A stretch of DNA of 49,901 nt from Alphaproteobacteria bacterium UBA6149 (GCA_002423155.1 DIUV01000050.1:1-49901), one strand, 5' to 3'. Numbered from the stretch's first letter, positions 41,145 through 49,901 are shown. Numbers and translations: made by a program. Notes: generated by a model from the letters alone, not told the origin.

Positions 41145-41958
41145 CACCCTCGCCCCCGCAAAAATAAATCTTTCCCTGCGCATGGTGGGAAAGCGCGAAG
41201 ATGGTTATCATTTATTAGAAAGCTTAGTAGTATTTGCAGATATTGGCGATAAAATTTCGGTGGAGCCAGCCAAAGAACTATCTTTAGAAATCAGCGGAGA
41301 ATTTGCGCAGGAACTAACAGAAGAGAATATAATCCTCAAAGCCGCCAGAGCATTACAAGCAAAAACCCAGCACAAAGATGGCGCAAAAATAAAGTTAGAA
41401 AAAAATTTACCCGTAGGCGCAGGTCTGGGTGGTGGCAGTTCTGATGCGGCAACCACCCTAAAATTATTAGCTAAATTATGGGATATAGAAACCGACATCT
41501 TCCAACTCGCCCTTCCCCTAGGCGCGGATATCCCCGTATGTTTATATGGAAAAACCTGCCAGATGAGCGGCATTGGCGAAATAATTTCTCCTGCGGAGTT
41601 TCCGCCCATGGCAATTCTCCTCGTTAATCCTAAAATCAATTTATCTACTGCCGAAGTTTTCAAGAATTTTGCGCTAAAGCCCTCTCCCTCTGGGAGAGGG
41701 TTGGGTGAGGGAACTATGAGTAATAAAGAAAGAATCCTCACCCCCTACAATGACCTACAACCCACCGCCATCAAGCTTTGCCCATCCATAGCAGAAATTC
41801 TCACCGCCTTAAACGAACATAGCAATATAGCACAAATGAGCGGCAGCGGCGCCACTTGCTTTGCCTTGTTTGACCAATATGCTCAAGCCCAAAAAGCCGC
41901 ACAGAAATTACAAACCAACCACCCAGATTGGTGGATTAGCCTTGCGAATATTTTATGA
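41131..41958 (+). CDS. ispE: 4-diphosphocytidyl-2-C-methyl-D-erythritol kinase
   Basis: A 275-residue GHMP kinase of the MEP isoprenoid pathway. It phosphorylates CDP-ME at the 2-hydroxyl. Motifs: LAPAKINLSLRMVGKREDGY, PVGAGLGGGSSDAATTL (phosphate loop) and MSGSGATCFALF. Residues about 184-200 (KPSPSGRGLGEGTMSNKERI) come from a repeat element inserted in frame between VFKNF and PYNDLQP, two segments that are otherwise conserved. The protein is probably still active, since the insertion lies in a loop. The start overlaps the TPR gene; its stop overlaps thiL. Confidence 0.94.
   Translation: MPAISTLAPAKINLSLRMVGKREDGYHLLESLVVFADIGDKISVEPAKELSLEISGEFAQELTEENIILKAARALQAKTQHKDGAKIKLEKNLPVGAGLGGGSSDAATTLKLLAKLWDIETDIFQLALPLGADIPVCLYGKTCQMSGIGEIISPAEFPPMAILLVNPKINLSTAEVFKNFALKPSPSGRGLGEGTMSNKERILTPYNDLQPTAIKLCPSIAEILTALNEHSNIAQMSGSGATCFALFDQYAQAQKAAQKLQTNHPDWWISLANIL
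41680..41711. repeat. REP-like repeat (CCCTCTCCC family), copy 4, inside ispE
   Basis: CCCTCTCCCTCTGGGAGAGG plus GTTGGGTGAGGG lies in the ispE reading frame and translates as PSPSGRGLGEG. Its match with the intergenic copies at 36291, 36406 and 49805 proves that it is the repeat and not native coding sequence. Confidence 0.9.
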
Positions 41959-42866
41959 ACGAATTTGCCCTCATAAAAAAATTATTCACCCCCCTTTCCG
42001 CCAATTTCCCTGGGGCTTTAGGGTTAACTGACGATGCCGCACTAATTTCCCCTCCAGATAATATGCAGCTAGTCATCACCACTGATATGCTGCACGAAAC
42101 CATCCATTTTATTGGCAACGAATCTCCTGCCGACATCGCCCGTAAGTTAGTGCGCCGCAACCTATCTGACCTTGCCGCCATGGGCGCAGAACCTTATTGT
42201 TGTTTCTTAGGACTCGGCGTACCAAGCACGCGCGGCAAAGCATGGTTGGAAAGTTTCGCCGAAGGTCTGACAGAAGATTTACAAAAATTTGCGTTTCCCT
42301 TAAGTGGCGGCGACACGGGCAACAGCAAAACCCATATCAGCCTTAGCCTAACCGCCTGCGGATTAGTACCAACAGGACAAGCCCTACGCCGCAACGGCGC
42401 ACAAATTGGCGATGATATATATGTATCCGGCACTATTGGCGATGCCGCTTTAGGACTAAAAATCCTCCGCGGAGAATTTCCGCCCCATTCTTTCTTAAAA
42501 CAAGATGATTTTTTAAAACAACGTTACTTAATCCCCCAACCACGCCTAGAATTAGGAAAGAAACTAAGGGAAATAGCCAATTCCTGCATCGACATTTCCG
42601 ACGGTCTATTGCAAGACCTGCAACATATTTGCACAACATCACATTGCAGCGCCACCATAAACTACGAAAAAATCCCCTTCTCGCGCCCCCTCCCCCCCGA
42701 ATTAAAATCCGAACTCATCTCCGCAGGCGATGATTACGAACTATTATTCACCGCCCCAACAGAAAAATCCGCAGAAATATTAGCGCTAGGAGAGAACATA
42801 ACCTGCATAGGAAAAATAATTGTGGGTGAGTTTGTAGCGCCTTCAGGCTACCAGCATAAATTTTAG
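41955..42866 (+). CDS. thiL: Thiamine-monophosphate kinase
   Basis: A 303-residue ATP-dependent kinase making thiamine diphosphate. The N-terminal LGLTDDAALISPPDNMQLVI carries the metal-binding aspartates. SPADIARKLVRRNLSDLAAM and GGDTGNSKTHISLSLTACG continue the family pattern, and the catalytic ISDGLLQDLQHIC and AGDDYELLFT close it. Overlap ATGA with ispE. This pathway gene completes the operon DUF6629-TPR-ispE-thiL. Confidence 0.95.
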   Translation: MNEFALIKKLFTPLSANFPGALGLTDDAALISPPDNMQLVITTDMLHETIHFIGNESPADIARKLVRRNLSDLAAMGAEPYCCFLGLGVPSTRGKAWLESFAEGLTEDLQKFAFPLSGGDTGNSKTHISLSLTACGLVPTGQALRRNGAQIGDDIYVSGTIGDAALGLKILRGEFPPHSFLKQDDFLKQRYLIPQPRLELGKKLREIANSCIDISDGLLQDLQHICTTSHCSATINYEKIPFSRPLPPELKSELISAGDDYELLFTAPTEKSAEILALGENITCIGKIIVGEFVAPSGYQHKF

Positions 42867-42893
42867 GTTTTTATCTAACACCAAGCAAGCTTA

Positions 42894-43889
42894 TTAATAA
42901 GAAAAAACCTGCTCATTATTTTTATTATTCTGCACCACATCCACAAATTTTTTCTTTTCCACTTTTTCTTCCCCAGAAAAATCATGAGGTTTTTCTGCTG
43001 GCATTGCCAAATTAACTGGTTGGTGTTCTAATGATTTTTTTGCACCAAAACCAGCAAAAAACCGACTAGAAAAATACAAAGTTACCGTACACAAAGAAGT
43101 ATAAACCGCCTCAAAAACAGATACGCTCATCAACTTAGGAATATCTTTTATTCCGCCAAAATATTTTACTATTTCTGGACTTTTTTCAATATCTTCGCCT
43201 ATTTTTACACCAAGATCATTGAACATCATTTTATTAATACTAGAAAACTCTTTATCATTCTTATTCTTATTAAATCCCCATTGATTATTTTTGTGCCCGA
43301 GCTTATCTAAAGTAACCGCCACAGGCAAAACCACTGCTAAAGCAGCAACACGACCACCTAATACACTTGCCCAACTTTGTTTTGGCTCTTCTGCATATAC
43401 AGCATCATCTTGTGGGGTAGTCCCTGCAAGTTTATCAATATAGCGTGCAATTTTTTCTCGCCTATCCTCAAACAATTTAATGAATGGCGCCATAATGCTG
43501 CCATCTAAGAACGAAAAAGTAACCATTTTAGCTGAGTCAGACTGGTCTTTAGTAAGACCATGCTTCATAACAAAATCTTCAAACTTCTGCCCCCGACCAT
43601 GCAACCATTTTGCAAAAGGATTATTGGGAACATCCTCAATTTTCTTAATATTAGTGATATAACCAGATGCCACGGATACAGCAAAAACTACAAAATTAGT
43701 CAAAACTGGATAAAGAACAAAATCAACCGCCTTCAAACCTAAACTACGCGGTTTTTTTTTCACCGCTTCATTATTAGCCTCCACCGCCAAAGATTCAGAC
43801 GCACAAACTGGCAAGGCAATCGGCTCAAAAACCGCCTTTTCTTTATCTTGCCCCTCAAAGGCACTATTGCTAAGTACATAATCTTCCAT
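42894..43889 (-). CDS. Uncharacterised 331-residue membrane protein
   Basis: No known domain is recognised. Hydrophobic stretches lie near residues 50-72 (AVDFVLYPVLTNFVVFAVSV), 180-197 (LGGRVAALAVVLPVAVTLDK) and 260-285 (VFEAVYTSLCTVTLYFSSRF), separated by charged regions. Both ends are charged and polar. Proteins of this style are seen in host-associated alphaproteobacteria. A link to secretion or the envelope is possible, but not shown. Convergent with thiL, 27 nt from its stop. Confidence 0.6.
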   Translation of the reverse strand: MEDYVLSNSAFEGQDKEKAVFEPIALPVCASESLAVEANNEAVKKKPRSLGLKAVDFVLYPVLTNFVVFAVSVASGYITNIKKIEDVPNNPFAKWLHGRGQKFEDFVMKHGLTKDQSDSAKMVTFSFLDGSIMAPFIKLFEDRREKIARYIDKLAGTTPQDDAVYAEEPKQSWASVLGGRVAALAVVLPVAVTLDKLGHKNNQWGFNKNKNDKEFSSINKMMFNDLGVKIGEDIEKSPEIVKYFGGIKDIPKLMSVSVFEAVYTSLCTVTLYFSSRFFAGFGAKKSLEHQPVNLAMPAEKPHDFSGEEKVEKKKFVDVVQNNKNNEQVFSY

Positions 43890-44038
43890 AATAAAAATGT
43901 ACCATAAGCAATAAGATTTATCATGTTACATTTATATGAAAATAACACATAATTTCATGTGATTAAGCAAATATTTTTGAGTATGGGAAATTTGCAGGCA
44001 ATAAATATCTTGTTATATTACAACTATTTACAAAAAAA

Positions 44039-44126
44039 TGGCAGAGGGAACAGGATTCGAACCTGCGATACCTTGCGGTATACACACTTTCCAGGCGTGC
44101 GCCTTCAACCACTCGGCCACCCCTCC
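44039..44126 (-). tRNA. tRNA-Ser (GGA)
   Basis: A class II tRNA of 88 nt with a long variable arm (TACC...GGTA). Acceptor GGAGGGG/TCCCTCT with G-U end pairs, discriminator G as in tRNA-Ser, anticodon loop CTGGAAA giving GGA, T-arm GTTCGAATCC. CCA is encoded (44039-44041). It reads UCC and UCU codons. Confidence 0.96.
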
Positions 44127-44295
44127 GCAAAAAAAGAGGCGTAAGTAATTGCCAGATATTTAGATGATTGTCAATTAAGGTTTTTATTTTTAGTTTTTAT
44201 TTTTGCAAACCTAATAGATAAAATAAAGGAAAATAAGCAGTTGAGTATCTATAATCTCTGTATTACTATCGCTACAACATGTAGTGGGAGTAATT

Positions 44296-45573
44296 ATGCA
44301 GGGTTTTACTAAAACAATTCCTTGGAAGGCAATATTTTGTTTATTTTCAGCCTTATTATTGTCAGCAAGCTTCACTGATGATGCTTGGGCATATAAACAA
44401 GTTAAACATGGAAAATCAACACATAAGGCGACTTACAAAAGCCGCCACGCTAGTTTGGTGATGGATGCGAATACGGGGGCTATTTTATCTAAAGAAAATG
44501 CCTATGAAGCGCGTTACCCAGCTTCGCTTACTAAGATGATGACTCTATATTTATTATTTGATGCGTTACAACAGCAAAAAATCACTCTACGAACAATGTT
44601 TACTGCTTCTAAAAAAGCCGCCAGCCAGCCACAAACCAATATTGCGCTTGAAGCAGGTGAAAAAATCCCCGTAGAATTAGCCATTAAATCTCTGGTTGTA
44701 CATTCAGCAAATGATGTGGCATTGATGATTGGCGAGAATCTGGCAGGTTCAGAAGCCAACTTTGCCGCGCAAATGACGGCAAAAGCCAAAGCTTTGGGCA
44801 TGAAAAATACGGTTTTTCGCAATCCTAGCGGTCTTCCCAATCCTGCACAACATACTACTGCTTACGATATGGCAGTACTGGGCAAAGCTCTGCGCGATAA
44901 TTTCCCTAATTATTTCCCTTATTTTAAAACCACTTCTTTTGTTTATAATGGCAGAACTTTCCGTGGGCATAACCGTGTACTTGGTCGTTTTGAGGGGGCA
45001 GATGGTATAAAAACCGGCTTTATTCGGGCATCCGGTTTTAATTTGGTAACTTCAGCTAAACGAGGGAATCATAGCGTAATCGCCGTAGTAATGGGCGGCA
45101 GCACTTGGAAAGAACGCGATGATGAAATGGTGCGTATTCTAACTGGCACCTTCGCCGCATTAGAAAGCGGACGCCCCGTACCCTCTTTCGCACGCAAGAC
45201 CGCCCCAATAGAAAATGAAAGAAAAACAGCAAAAAATCCATCTATATCCACAGAAAGACCTACCATAATTCACCAAGAAATACCGCAGATAAAAAACAAA
45301 ACCATCGCCCAAAACAAAAATATCGCTAAAGACAAAAATTGGGGAGTACAAGTTGGCGCTTACCGCAACCAAAAAGAAGCTATGCGCGCCGCATCACGCG
45401 CCATTCAAATAGCTAACAAAGAAACTAAGGATGCTTATATCAGCGTATCCAAGCCCACATCAGGAAAAATCCTCCGCGCCCGCGTGGGAAATTTATCTAA
45501 ACAAGAAGCAAAAAATATCTGCCGCAAATTAAATGCGCTAAAACAATCGTGTATCACAGTGGCGATGAATTGA
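44296..45573 (+). CDS. D-alanyl-D-alanine carboxypeptidase with SPOR domain
   Basis: A 425-residue DacA/PBP5-type enzyme with signal peptide (IFCLFSALLLSASFTDDAWA). Start at the ATG at 44296 after GGGAG; GTG 44284 is less likely. Catalytic motifs: SLTK (PASLTKMMTLYLLF), SAN (HSANDVALMIGE) and KTG (DGIKTGFIRASGFNLV). It trims the fifth residue of peptidoglycan stems. A linker of about 100 residues precedes a SPOR domain at about 345-425 (NWGVQVGAYRNQKEAMRAAS) that binds septal glycan. The DacA-SPOR fusion is common in alphaproteobacteria. Confidence 0.95.
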   Translation: MQGFTKTIPWKAIFCLFSALLLSASFTDDAWAYKQVKHGKSTHKATYKSRHASLVMDANTGAILSKENAYEARYPASLTKMMTLYLLFDALQQQKITLRTMFTASKKAASQPQTNIALEAGEKIPVELAIKSLVVHSANDVALMIGENLAGSEANFAAQMTAKAKALGMKNTVFRNPSGLPNPAQHTTAYDMAVLGKALRDNFPNYFPYFKTTSFVYNGRTFRGHNRVLGRFEGADGIKTGFIRASGFNLVTSAKRGNHSVIAVVMGGSTWKERDDEMVRILTGTFAALESGRPVPSFARKTAPIENERKTAKNPSISTERPTIIHQEIPQIKNKTIAQNKNIAKDKNWGVQVGAYRNQKEAMRAASRAIQIANKETKDAYISVSKPTSGKILRARVGNLSKQEAKNICRKLNALKQSCITVAMN

Positions 45574-45579
45574 TAAAAA

Positions 45580-46428
45580 ATGGGCAAAATAGCAAAAAAT
45601 TATAAAAATTTATGCTTTCTAACTCTGCTCATCTTGCTCATTACCCCCCACTTTGCACAAGCAGGAGCTTGGACACAAGCTATTGGCAAAGCACAATTAA
45701 TTACCACCAGCAACTATTACCAAACCAGCCAGATGTTTAATGCTAAAGGCAAAAAATCTCGCACAGATAAATTCAGCAAAACCAGTATCAGCCCCTATTT
45801 TGAATATGGACTATATGAGGGCACAACGATTGGTTTTTCCTCTGAAATGCAATATTTGCAATCTAATACAAATAGCAAAACAATGCAAAATTATGGCATC
45901 GGAAACAGTGCATTTTTTATCCGTGAACGACTGATACAAAAGAATAATTGGGTGCTTTCATGGCAGCCAGAAATAAAAATTCCGCCTTATTATAAAAATA
46001 ACACCCAATTTATTTCCGCAGATGGTCATGGTTCATTAGGCAGTTCTTTGTTGGTTGGCTATAATTTCCAGCTTTTGGGTCAAACAGATTATATATCCAG
46101 CTATATTGGTTATGTGCACCGCTTTGCTGGGCTACAGGATCAATTACAAACAGGTGCAACTTTAGGTATAAATATCAATAATTACTGGCAGATACAGCCA
46201 GAGATAAACGCAACTTTTGCTACCCAAGATCCCTTAAATTTTAAAAATTTGACCTTAAATAACAATATTGCAGGAAATAATAATTACAATCTCACCAAAG
46301 CGCAAATATCCGCCATTTATAGTATTAATAACAACAGCAAAATCCAAATGGGCGGTTTCACCCATATATCAGGCAAAAACACAGGTGCAGGAAATGGAGG
46401 GTTGGTAGCTCTATGGACGAATTTTTAG
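45580..46428 (+). CDS. Outer-membrane beta-barrel protein
   Basis: A 282-residue protein with signal peptide (LILLITPHFAQA) and alternating strands ending in a C-terminal Phe (LVALWTNF), typical of outer-membrane barrels. Asn, Gln and Tyr are abundant, as in barrel strands (YFEYGLYEGTTIGFSSEMQY). The last 16 nt overlap the start of the next gene, so the two are translationally coupled. The pairing with a GT2 glycosyltransferase suggests a role in surface polysaccharide export or anchoring; this is inference. Confidence 0.75.
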   Translation: MGKIAKNYKNLCFLTLLILLITPHFAQAGAWTQAIGKAQLITTSNYYQTSQMFNAKGKKSRTDKFSKTSISPYFEYGLYEGTTIGFSSEMQYLQSNTNSKTMQNYGIGNSAFFIRERLIQKNNWVLSWQPEIKIPPYYKNNTQFISADGHGSLGSSLLVGYNFQLLGQTDYISSYIGYVHRFAGLQDQLQTGATLGININNYWQIQPEINATFATQDPLNFKNLTLNNNIAGNNNYNLTKAQISAIYSINNNSKIQMGGFTHISGKNTGAGNGGLVALWTNF

Positions 46429-48266
46429 ATTATACAAAACAACAAGGTTCCACAAAACAACTAGGACAAACCCTTAAAGACAAAGGGCTTGTGGATGACG
46501 ACACATTAAATCAGGCACTTACACAACAAAAAAGCCAAGGCGGCAGACTGGGCAACATTCTCACCCATCGTTTTGGGCTGCGTCCGTTAGATGTATCTTC
46601 TGCGATTGCCGAACAGTTAAATGTCGAATTTATTGACTTACAAAAAAACCCACCTCCTGCGGAATTATTACAATTAAACTTACTCAACGAATATATAATT
46701 AATAATTTCATCCCCTACCAAAAAATTGGTGCAAATTATATCCTCGCCTGCTGTGAGCCGTCCGCCGAATTTTATCAATATGCACATAAACATTACGGAA
46801 AGAACGTACAATTACTAATCACCAGTAAGCGCGATATTTACACGGTACTTACCAATAATTTTTCTAAAAATCTGGATGAACAATCTCGCCTAGATCTCTG
46901 GAAAAAAAGACCGGATCTATCCGCCAAAAGACAAAAAAACAATGTAAGTTGGCTAGCATTTTTCCTAATCAGCGCAACGATTACTGCCTTTTTCTGCTTT
47001 CCCTATCCAGTTATCATCGGCAATGTTTTCTTATTTTTCAATCTGATTTATTGCGTATCTATTGGTTTTAAGATTTGCCTTTATATGGCAAAATATTTTT
47101 ACAAATATGACCCAGCGCAATTCCACTACCCACACGACGAACAACTACCAATTTATTCAATTTTAGTACCACTTTACAAAGAAGCAAAATCAGTACCCCA
47201 TATTCTCGCAAATCTACGCGCACTAGATTATCCACCACAAAAGCTAGACATAAAACTAGTGGTAGAAGCAGATGATGAATCAACCATTTCCGCCATCATC
47301 CAAGCACGCCCAGAAGCCATGTTTGAAATAATCCGCGTGCCCGCTTCCGAACCACGCACCAAGCCCAAAGCGTGTAACTATGCACTAAACTTCATTCATG
47401 GTGAATTTGTAGCTATTTTTGATGCGGAAGACAAACCGGATATTTTGCAATTAAAAAAAGCGGTGGCGCTATTTCGCTCGGCTCCCCCAAACATCATCTG
47501 CCTACAAGCAAGGTTAAATTACTACAACGCCAATCATAATTTGCTCACCCGTTTTTTTTCCATTGAATATGCCAGCCTATTCAATTTTGTACTCCCCGGT
47601 TCTGCCCAGCTAAAAATGCCGATTCCGCTAGGAGGAACGAGCAACCATATACGCAGCGCCGAACTAAAAAACCTCCTCGCGTGGGATCCTTTTAACGTCA
47701 CCGAAGATGCGGATTTAGGCATGCGCGTTTACGCCGAAAAAGGCAAAATCTGGTTGCTAGATTCGCTCACCCAAGAGGAAGCCCCCACAAAATTATGGGC
47801 ATGGACAAAACAACGCACTCGCTGGATAAAAGGCTATATGCAAACTTGGTTAGTCTGCATGCGCCACCCAATCCGTTTTTATCGCGCTGTAGGTTTCATG
47901 GGTTTCGTCGGCTTTCAGTTACTATTCGGCAGTGCCTCATTAGTTTATTTATCCTCACCTTTTTTATGGTCTATCAGCCTCTATTGGCTGATTGATCCCC
48001 CGCAATTTTCTATGCTTTCTGAAAATACAATAAATCTTTCATTCATATTATTAGTCAGCGGCTTAATCAGCCAGCTAATATTAGCATTAGTTACGATGCA
48101 AAATCACCATTTTACCTCCGACCATCCAGCCAAATGGCATCAAAAAACGCTGGCAATCCTTGGCTTTCCTTTTTATTTTATTCTGCACTCCATCGCTTGT
48201 TTCCGCGCGTTATGGCAACTAGCGGTGCGCCCTTATTACTGGGACAAGACCGAGCATAATCAATAG
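46413..48266 (+). CDS. Glycosyltransferase family 2 with N-terminal MshEN domain
   Basis: A 617-residue fusion. Residues 1-150 form a GspE-N/MshEN domain with two matches to the c-di-GMP consensus (QLGQTLKDKGLVDDDTLNQA and RLGNILTHRFGLRPLDVSSA). Two TM segments follow at about 180-230. The GT-A domain at about 240-480 has VPLYKEAKSVPHILANLRAL, the nucleotide-sugar aspartates in FDAED, TEDADLGMR and the processive-type motif QRTRW. Further TM segments end the protein. Such proteins make polysaccharide; allosteric control by c-di-GMP through the MshEN domain is likely. Overlaps the barrel gene by 16 nt. Confidence 0.88.
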   Translation: MDEFLDYTKQQGSTKQLGQTLKDKGLVDDDTLNQALTQQKSQGGRLGNILTHRFGLRPLDVSSAIAEQLNVEFIDLQKNPPPAELLQLNLLNEYIINNFIPYQKIGANYILACCEPSAEFYQYAHKHYGKNVQLLITSKRDIYTVLTNNFSKNLDEQSRLDLWKKRPDLSAKRQKNNVSWLAFFLISATITAFFCFPYPVIIGNVFLFFNLIYCVSIGFKICLYMAKYFYKYDPAQFHYPHDEQLPIYSILVPLYKEAKSVPHILANLRALDYPPQKLDIKLVVEADDESTISAIIQARPEAMFEIIRVPASEPRTKPKACNYALNFIHGEFVAIFDAEDKPDILQLKKAVALFRSAPPNIICLQARLNYYNANHNLLTRFFSIEYASLFNFVLPGSAQLKMPIPLGGTSNHIRSAELKNLLAWDPFNVTEDADLGMRVYAEKGKIWLLDSLTQEEAPTKLWAWTKQRTRWIKGYMQTWLVCMRHPIRFYRAVGFMGFVGFQLLFGSASLVYLSSPFLWSISLYWLIDPPQFSMLSENTINLSFILLVSGLISQLILALVTMQNHHFTSDHPAKWHQKTLAILGFPFYFILHSIACFRALWQLAVRPYYWDKTEHNQ

Positions 48267-48285
48267 ACTTACCTAATTTCTCATT

Positions 48286-49596
48286 TTAGCAATGCATCTG
48301 CGCCGTTTCTTCGTCAGAACCATTCATAAACGCCAAAACCTCTCCATCACAGCGAATATCTGCCTGAGTAACGGCCTGTTTCAGCGCAATTCCGGCAAGC
48401 GTTTTGCAACGTGAAAGCGCCACATAAAGCTGCCCAGCGGCAAACGCGCCCGAGCCTAAATCAATAATCACCCGTTCCAAAGTCTTACCCTGACTTTTAT
48501 GAATAGTAATCGCCCATGCGAGCATCAGGGGAAATTGTGTATAAGTCCCCAGCGGTTTTTCAATAATTTTTTCTTGTTCTTCGCTAAATTCATAGCCAAT
48601 ATTTTTCCATTTTTCGCGCTCTACATCATGGACAATCCCCCGTACACTCACGGTAATTAAATCATCTTCCAAAGTTTCCACCATGCCAATTGTGCCATTT
48701 ACCCAGCGTCCCTCGCTGTCATTTTTCACAAACATAACTTGCGCACCAACTTTCAGTGCTAATTGTTCGGGCGCAGGCAAACGCGCATCTTTCATACCAA
48801 ATTCGCCTTTTAGTTCCCCCTCATAAACTATTTTATTACCTGCAATATCGCGCAATTTAGTATTATTTATATTCTCCGCCAAAGCATTAGTCGCCGTCAA
48901 AACCAAGGTACTCGGCGCAGGCGTAGCACGCGGCACCAAACGTGCATTTAGCGTCTGCAATTCCTGCTCCCCACAAGCGCCCGAACGAATAGCATTGAGA
49001 ATATGAATAAACTCCGCATCATTTTGACGATGAATCGTATTAAACTGAATAATCCGAAAATCCGCCTCCCCATAAGCATGAGAAGCAAAGAAAAAGGGTG
49101 AGCGATAATGTTGCGCAAAAAACTGTTTCTCATCATTAGAAACCACCGGCGGCAATTGAAACAAATCCCCAATCACACAAATCTGCACCCCACCAAAGGG
49201 CTGATTATTCTTGCGCGCAATGCGTAAACTATGGTCAATCCCATCAAAAATATCCGCTCGCACCATAGAAATTTCATCAATAATCAGCAGCTCCAATTCC
49301 TTCAACACGCGATTACGAATCGGCTTCAACTCCGCCACCTTCACAAAAGCAGGTTTAAGGCGAAAAAAAGAATGAATAGTCTGCCCCGAAACATTCAACG
49401 CCGCCACACCAGTAGGCGCCACCACCGCGATTTTTTTCAAACTATTGCGCCGAAAATACTGCAAAAAAGTAGATTTCCCCGTACCAGCCTTACCCGTCAA
49501 AAAAACATTTTGCGAAGAATTTTCCAACAACTCAAACGCCGCAGAAAATTCTGGGGTAATATTGGGGGCAAGAATCTGTTCATTAAGCTGGCTCAT
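48286..49596 (-). CDS. Pif1-like SF1B DNA helicase
   Basis: About 436 residues from the ATG at 49594-49596; the longer frame to 49647 starts at TTG without support. Walker A is LTGKAGTGKSTFLQYF, followed by APTGVAALNVSGQTIHSFF, Walker B IIDEISMVRADIFD, GDLFQLPPVV, and near the end AITIHKSQGKTLERVIIDLG and YVALSRC. This is the Pif1/RecD-like 5'-to-3' helicase group, which acts on forks, R-loops or G-quadruplexes. It is shorter than RecD. Convergent with the glycosyltransferase gene. Confidence 0.92.
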   Translation of the reverse strand: MSQLNEQILAPNITPEFSAAFELLENSSQNVFLTGKAGTGKSTFLQYFRRNSLKKIAVVAPTGVAALNVSGQTIHSFFRLKPAFVKVAELKPIRNRVLKELELLIIDEISMVRADIFDGIDHSLRIARKNNQPFGGVQICVIGDLFQLPPVVSNDEKQFFAQHYRSPFFFASHAYGEADFRIIQFNTIHRQNDAEFIHILNAIRSGACGEQELQTLNARLVPRATPAPSTLVLTATNALAENINNTKLRDIAGNKIVYEGELKGEFGMKDARLPAPEQLALKVGAQVMFVKNDSEGRWVNGTIGMVETLEDDLITVSVRGIVHDVEREKWKNIGYEFSEEQEKIIEKPLGTYTQFPLMLAWAITIHKSQGKTLERVIIDLGSGAFAAGQLYVALSRCKTLAGIALKQAVTQADIRCDGEVLAFMNGSDEETAQMHC

Positions 49597-49700
49597 GGGA
49601 GTGTTATATAACAACTTTAAGCAAGCTGGTAAGTTATTTTGTAGCAATTCTAAAACTAATTTTATCCGCCAAAATATCCGTTGTCATGCCTCTCGTCAGC

Positions 49701-49713
49701 CACTACTGTCCAA
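49701..49713. repeat. Short repeat, copy 2 (inverted relative to 13-25)
   Basis: CACTACTGTCCAA follows a TTGTCATGCC motif. The region 49597-49901 upstream of the Pif1-like gene has no ORF; it holds this repeat and REP-like copy 5. Confidence 0.4.
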
Positions 49714-49804
49714 GGAAAATAAGCTGCTGTTATATTTACACCAACAATACTGCCAGTTTATGATGTATTTGTGTAAACAGAACTTAAAAATGAACCGCGG
49801 ACTG

Positions 49805-49842
49805 CCCCCTCTCCCTCTGGGAGAGGGACGGGGTGAGGGAAG
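49805..49842. repeat. REP-like repeat (CCCTCTCCC family), copy 5
   Basis: CCCCCTCTCCCTCTGGGAGA plus GGGACGGGGTGAGGGAAGC. Nearly identical to the copy inside ispE, so the family has been active fairly recently. Confidence 0.85.
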
Positions 49843-49901
49843 CTCCACAGGAGTGATGTTGTTGGTTATAAAAGAACTGGAAAATACTTTTTCACCAAGC
49901 A

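Noticed and set aside
49597..49647. TTG-initiated N-terminal extension of the Pif1-like helicase
   Set aside because: No ribosome-binding site, and the ATG at 49596 gives a normal start.

Overview
The window looks like part of the chromosome of an alphaproteobacterium of moderate AT content. The evidence is an alphaproteobacterial-type elongator tRNA-Met, TrmFO, a PAS_5-like protein, a Zur-ZnuABC locus, small proteins of alphaproteobacterial flavour, and a long eukaryote-like (type 2) isoleucyl-tRNA synthetase of the kind known from Rickettsiales and some other groups. The order cannot be fixed from the sequence. Housekeeping genes dominate. Between them lie toxin-antitoxin modules, uncharacterised genes and many small palindromic repeats.

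Layout: 1-5 kb carries a MarR regulator divergent from an RND efflux adaptor and pump. An orphan beta-rich protein and trmFO follow. From 7.4 to 9.9 kb is a plasticity island with an orphan HigA-like antitoxin, two complete HigBA-type toxin-antitoxin pairs and an unknown 239-residue protein. From 10 to 15 kb come pnp, an NfeD/SPFH membrane pair and a Fic AMPylator. From 15.1 to 21.6 kb are tRNA-Met, rpmB, a GNAT acetyltransferase, uvrD, a broken antitoxin gene, an unknown gene with a structured leader, and a U32-family tRNA hydroxylase. From 21.7 to 24.6 kb are two transposase-less palindromic insertion elements, two small genes, an AbrB/Doc toxin-antitoxin pair, an unknown gene and a third palindromic element. 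From 24.6 to 28.8 kb is ileS-gpsA. From 28.9 to 32 kb are an AAA/DUF4143 ATPase and a PAS-like/metC operon.

From 32 to 37.8 kb there is a small membrane protein preceded by a strongly structured, GC-rich putative RNA, then a LysR regulator, znuA, znuB and znuC with a 31-codon leader ORF, zur with a 19-bp palindromic Zur-like box, and prmA. From 38 to 43 kb are def, a palindromic element, then an operon of a DUF6629-like membrane protein, a TPR protein, ispE and thiL. From 42.9 to 49.9 kb are an uncharacterised membrane protein, tRNA-Ser, a DacA-type carboxypeptidase with a SPOR domain, an outer-membrane barrel overlapping a c-di-GMP-type (MshEN) glycosyltransferase, and a Pif1-like helicase.

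The most unusual items are the structured RNA at about 32446-32640, which resembles a stand-alone mobile-element guide RNA or long leader RNA, the several families of small palindromic repeats (one copy fused in frame into ispE), the dyad covering the start of the AAA ATPase gene, and the small ORF translationally coupled to znuC.
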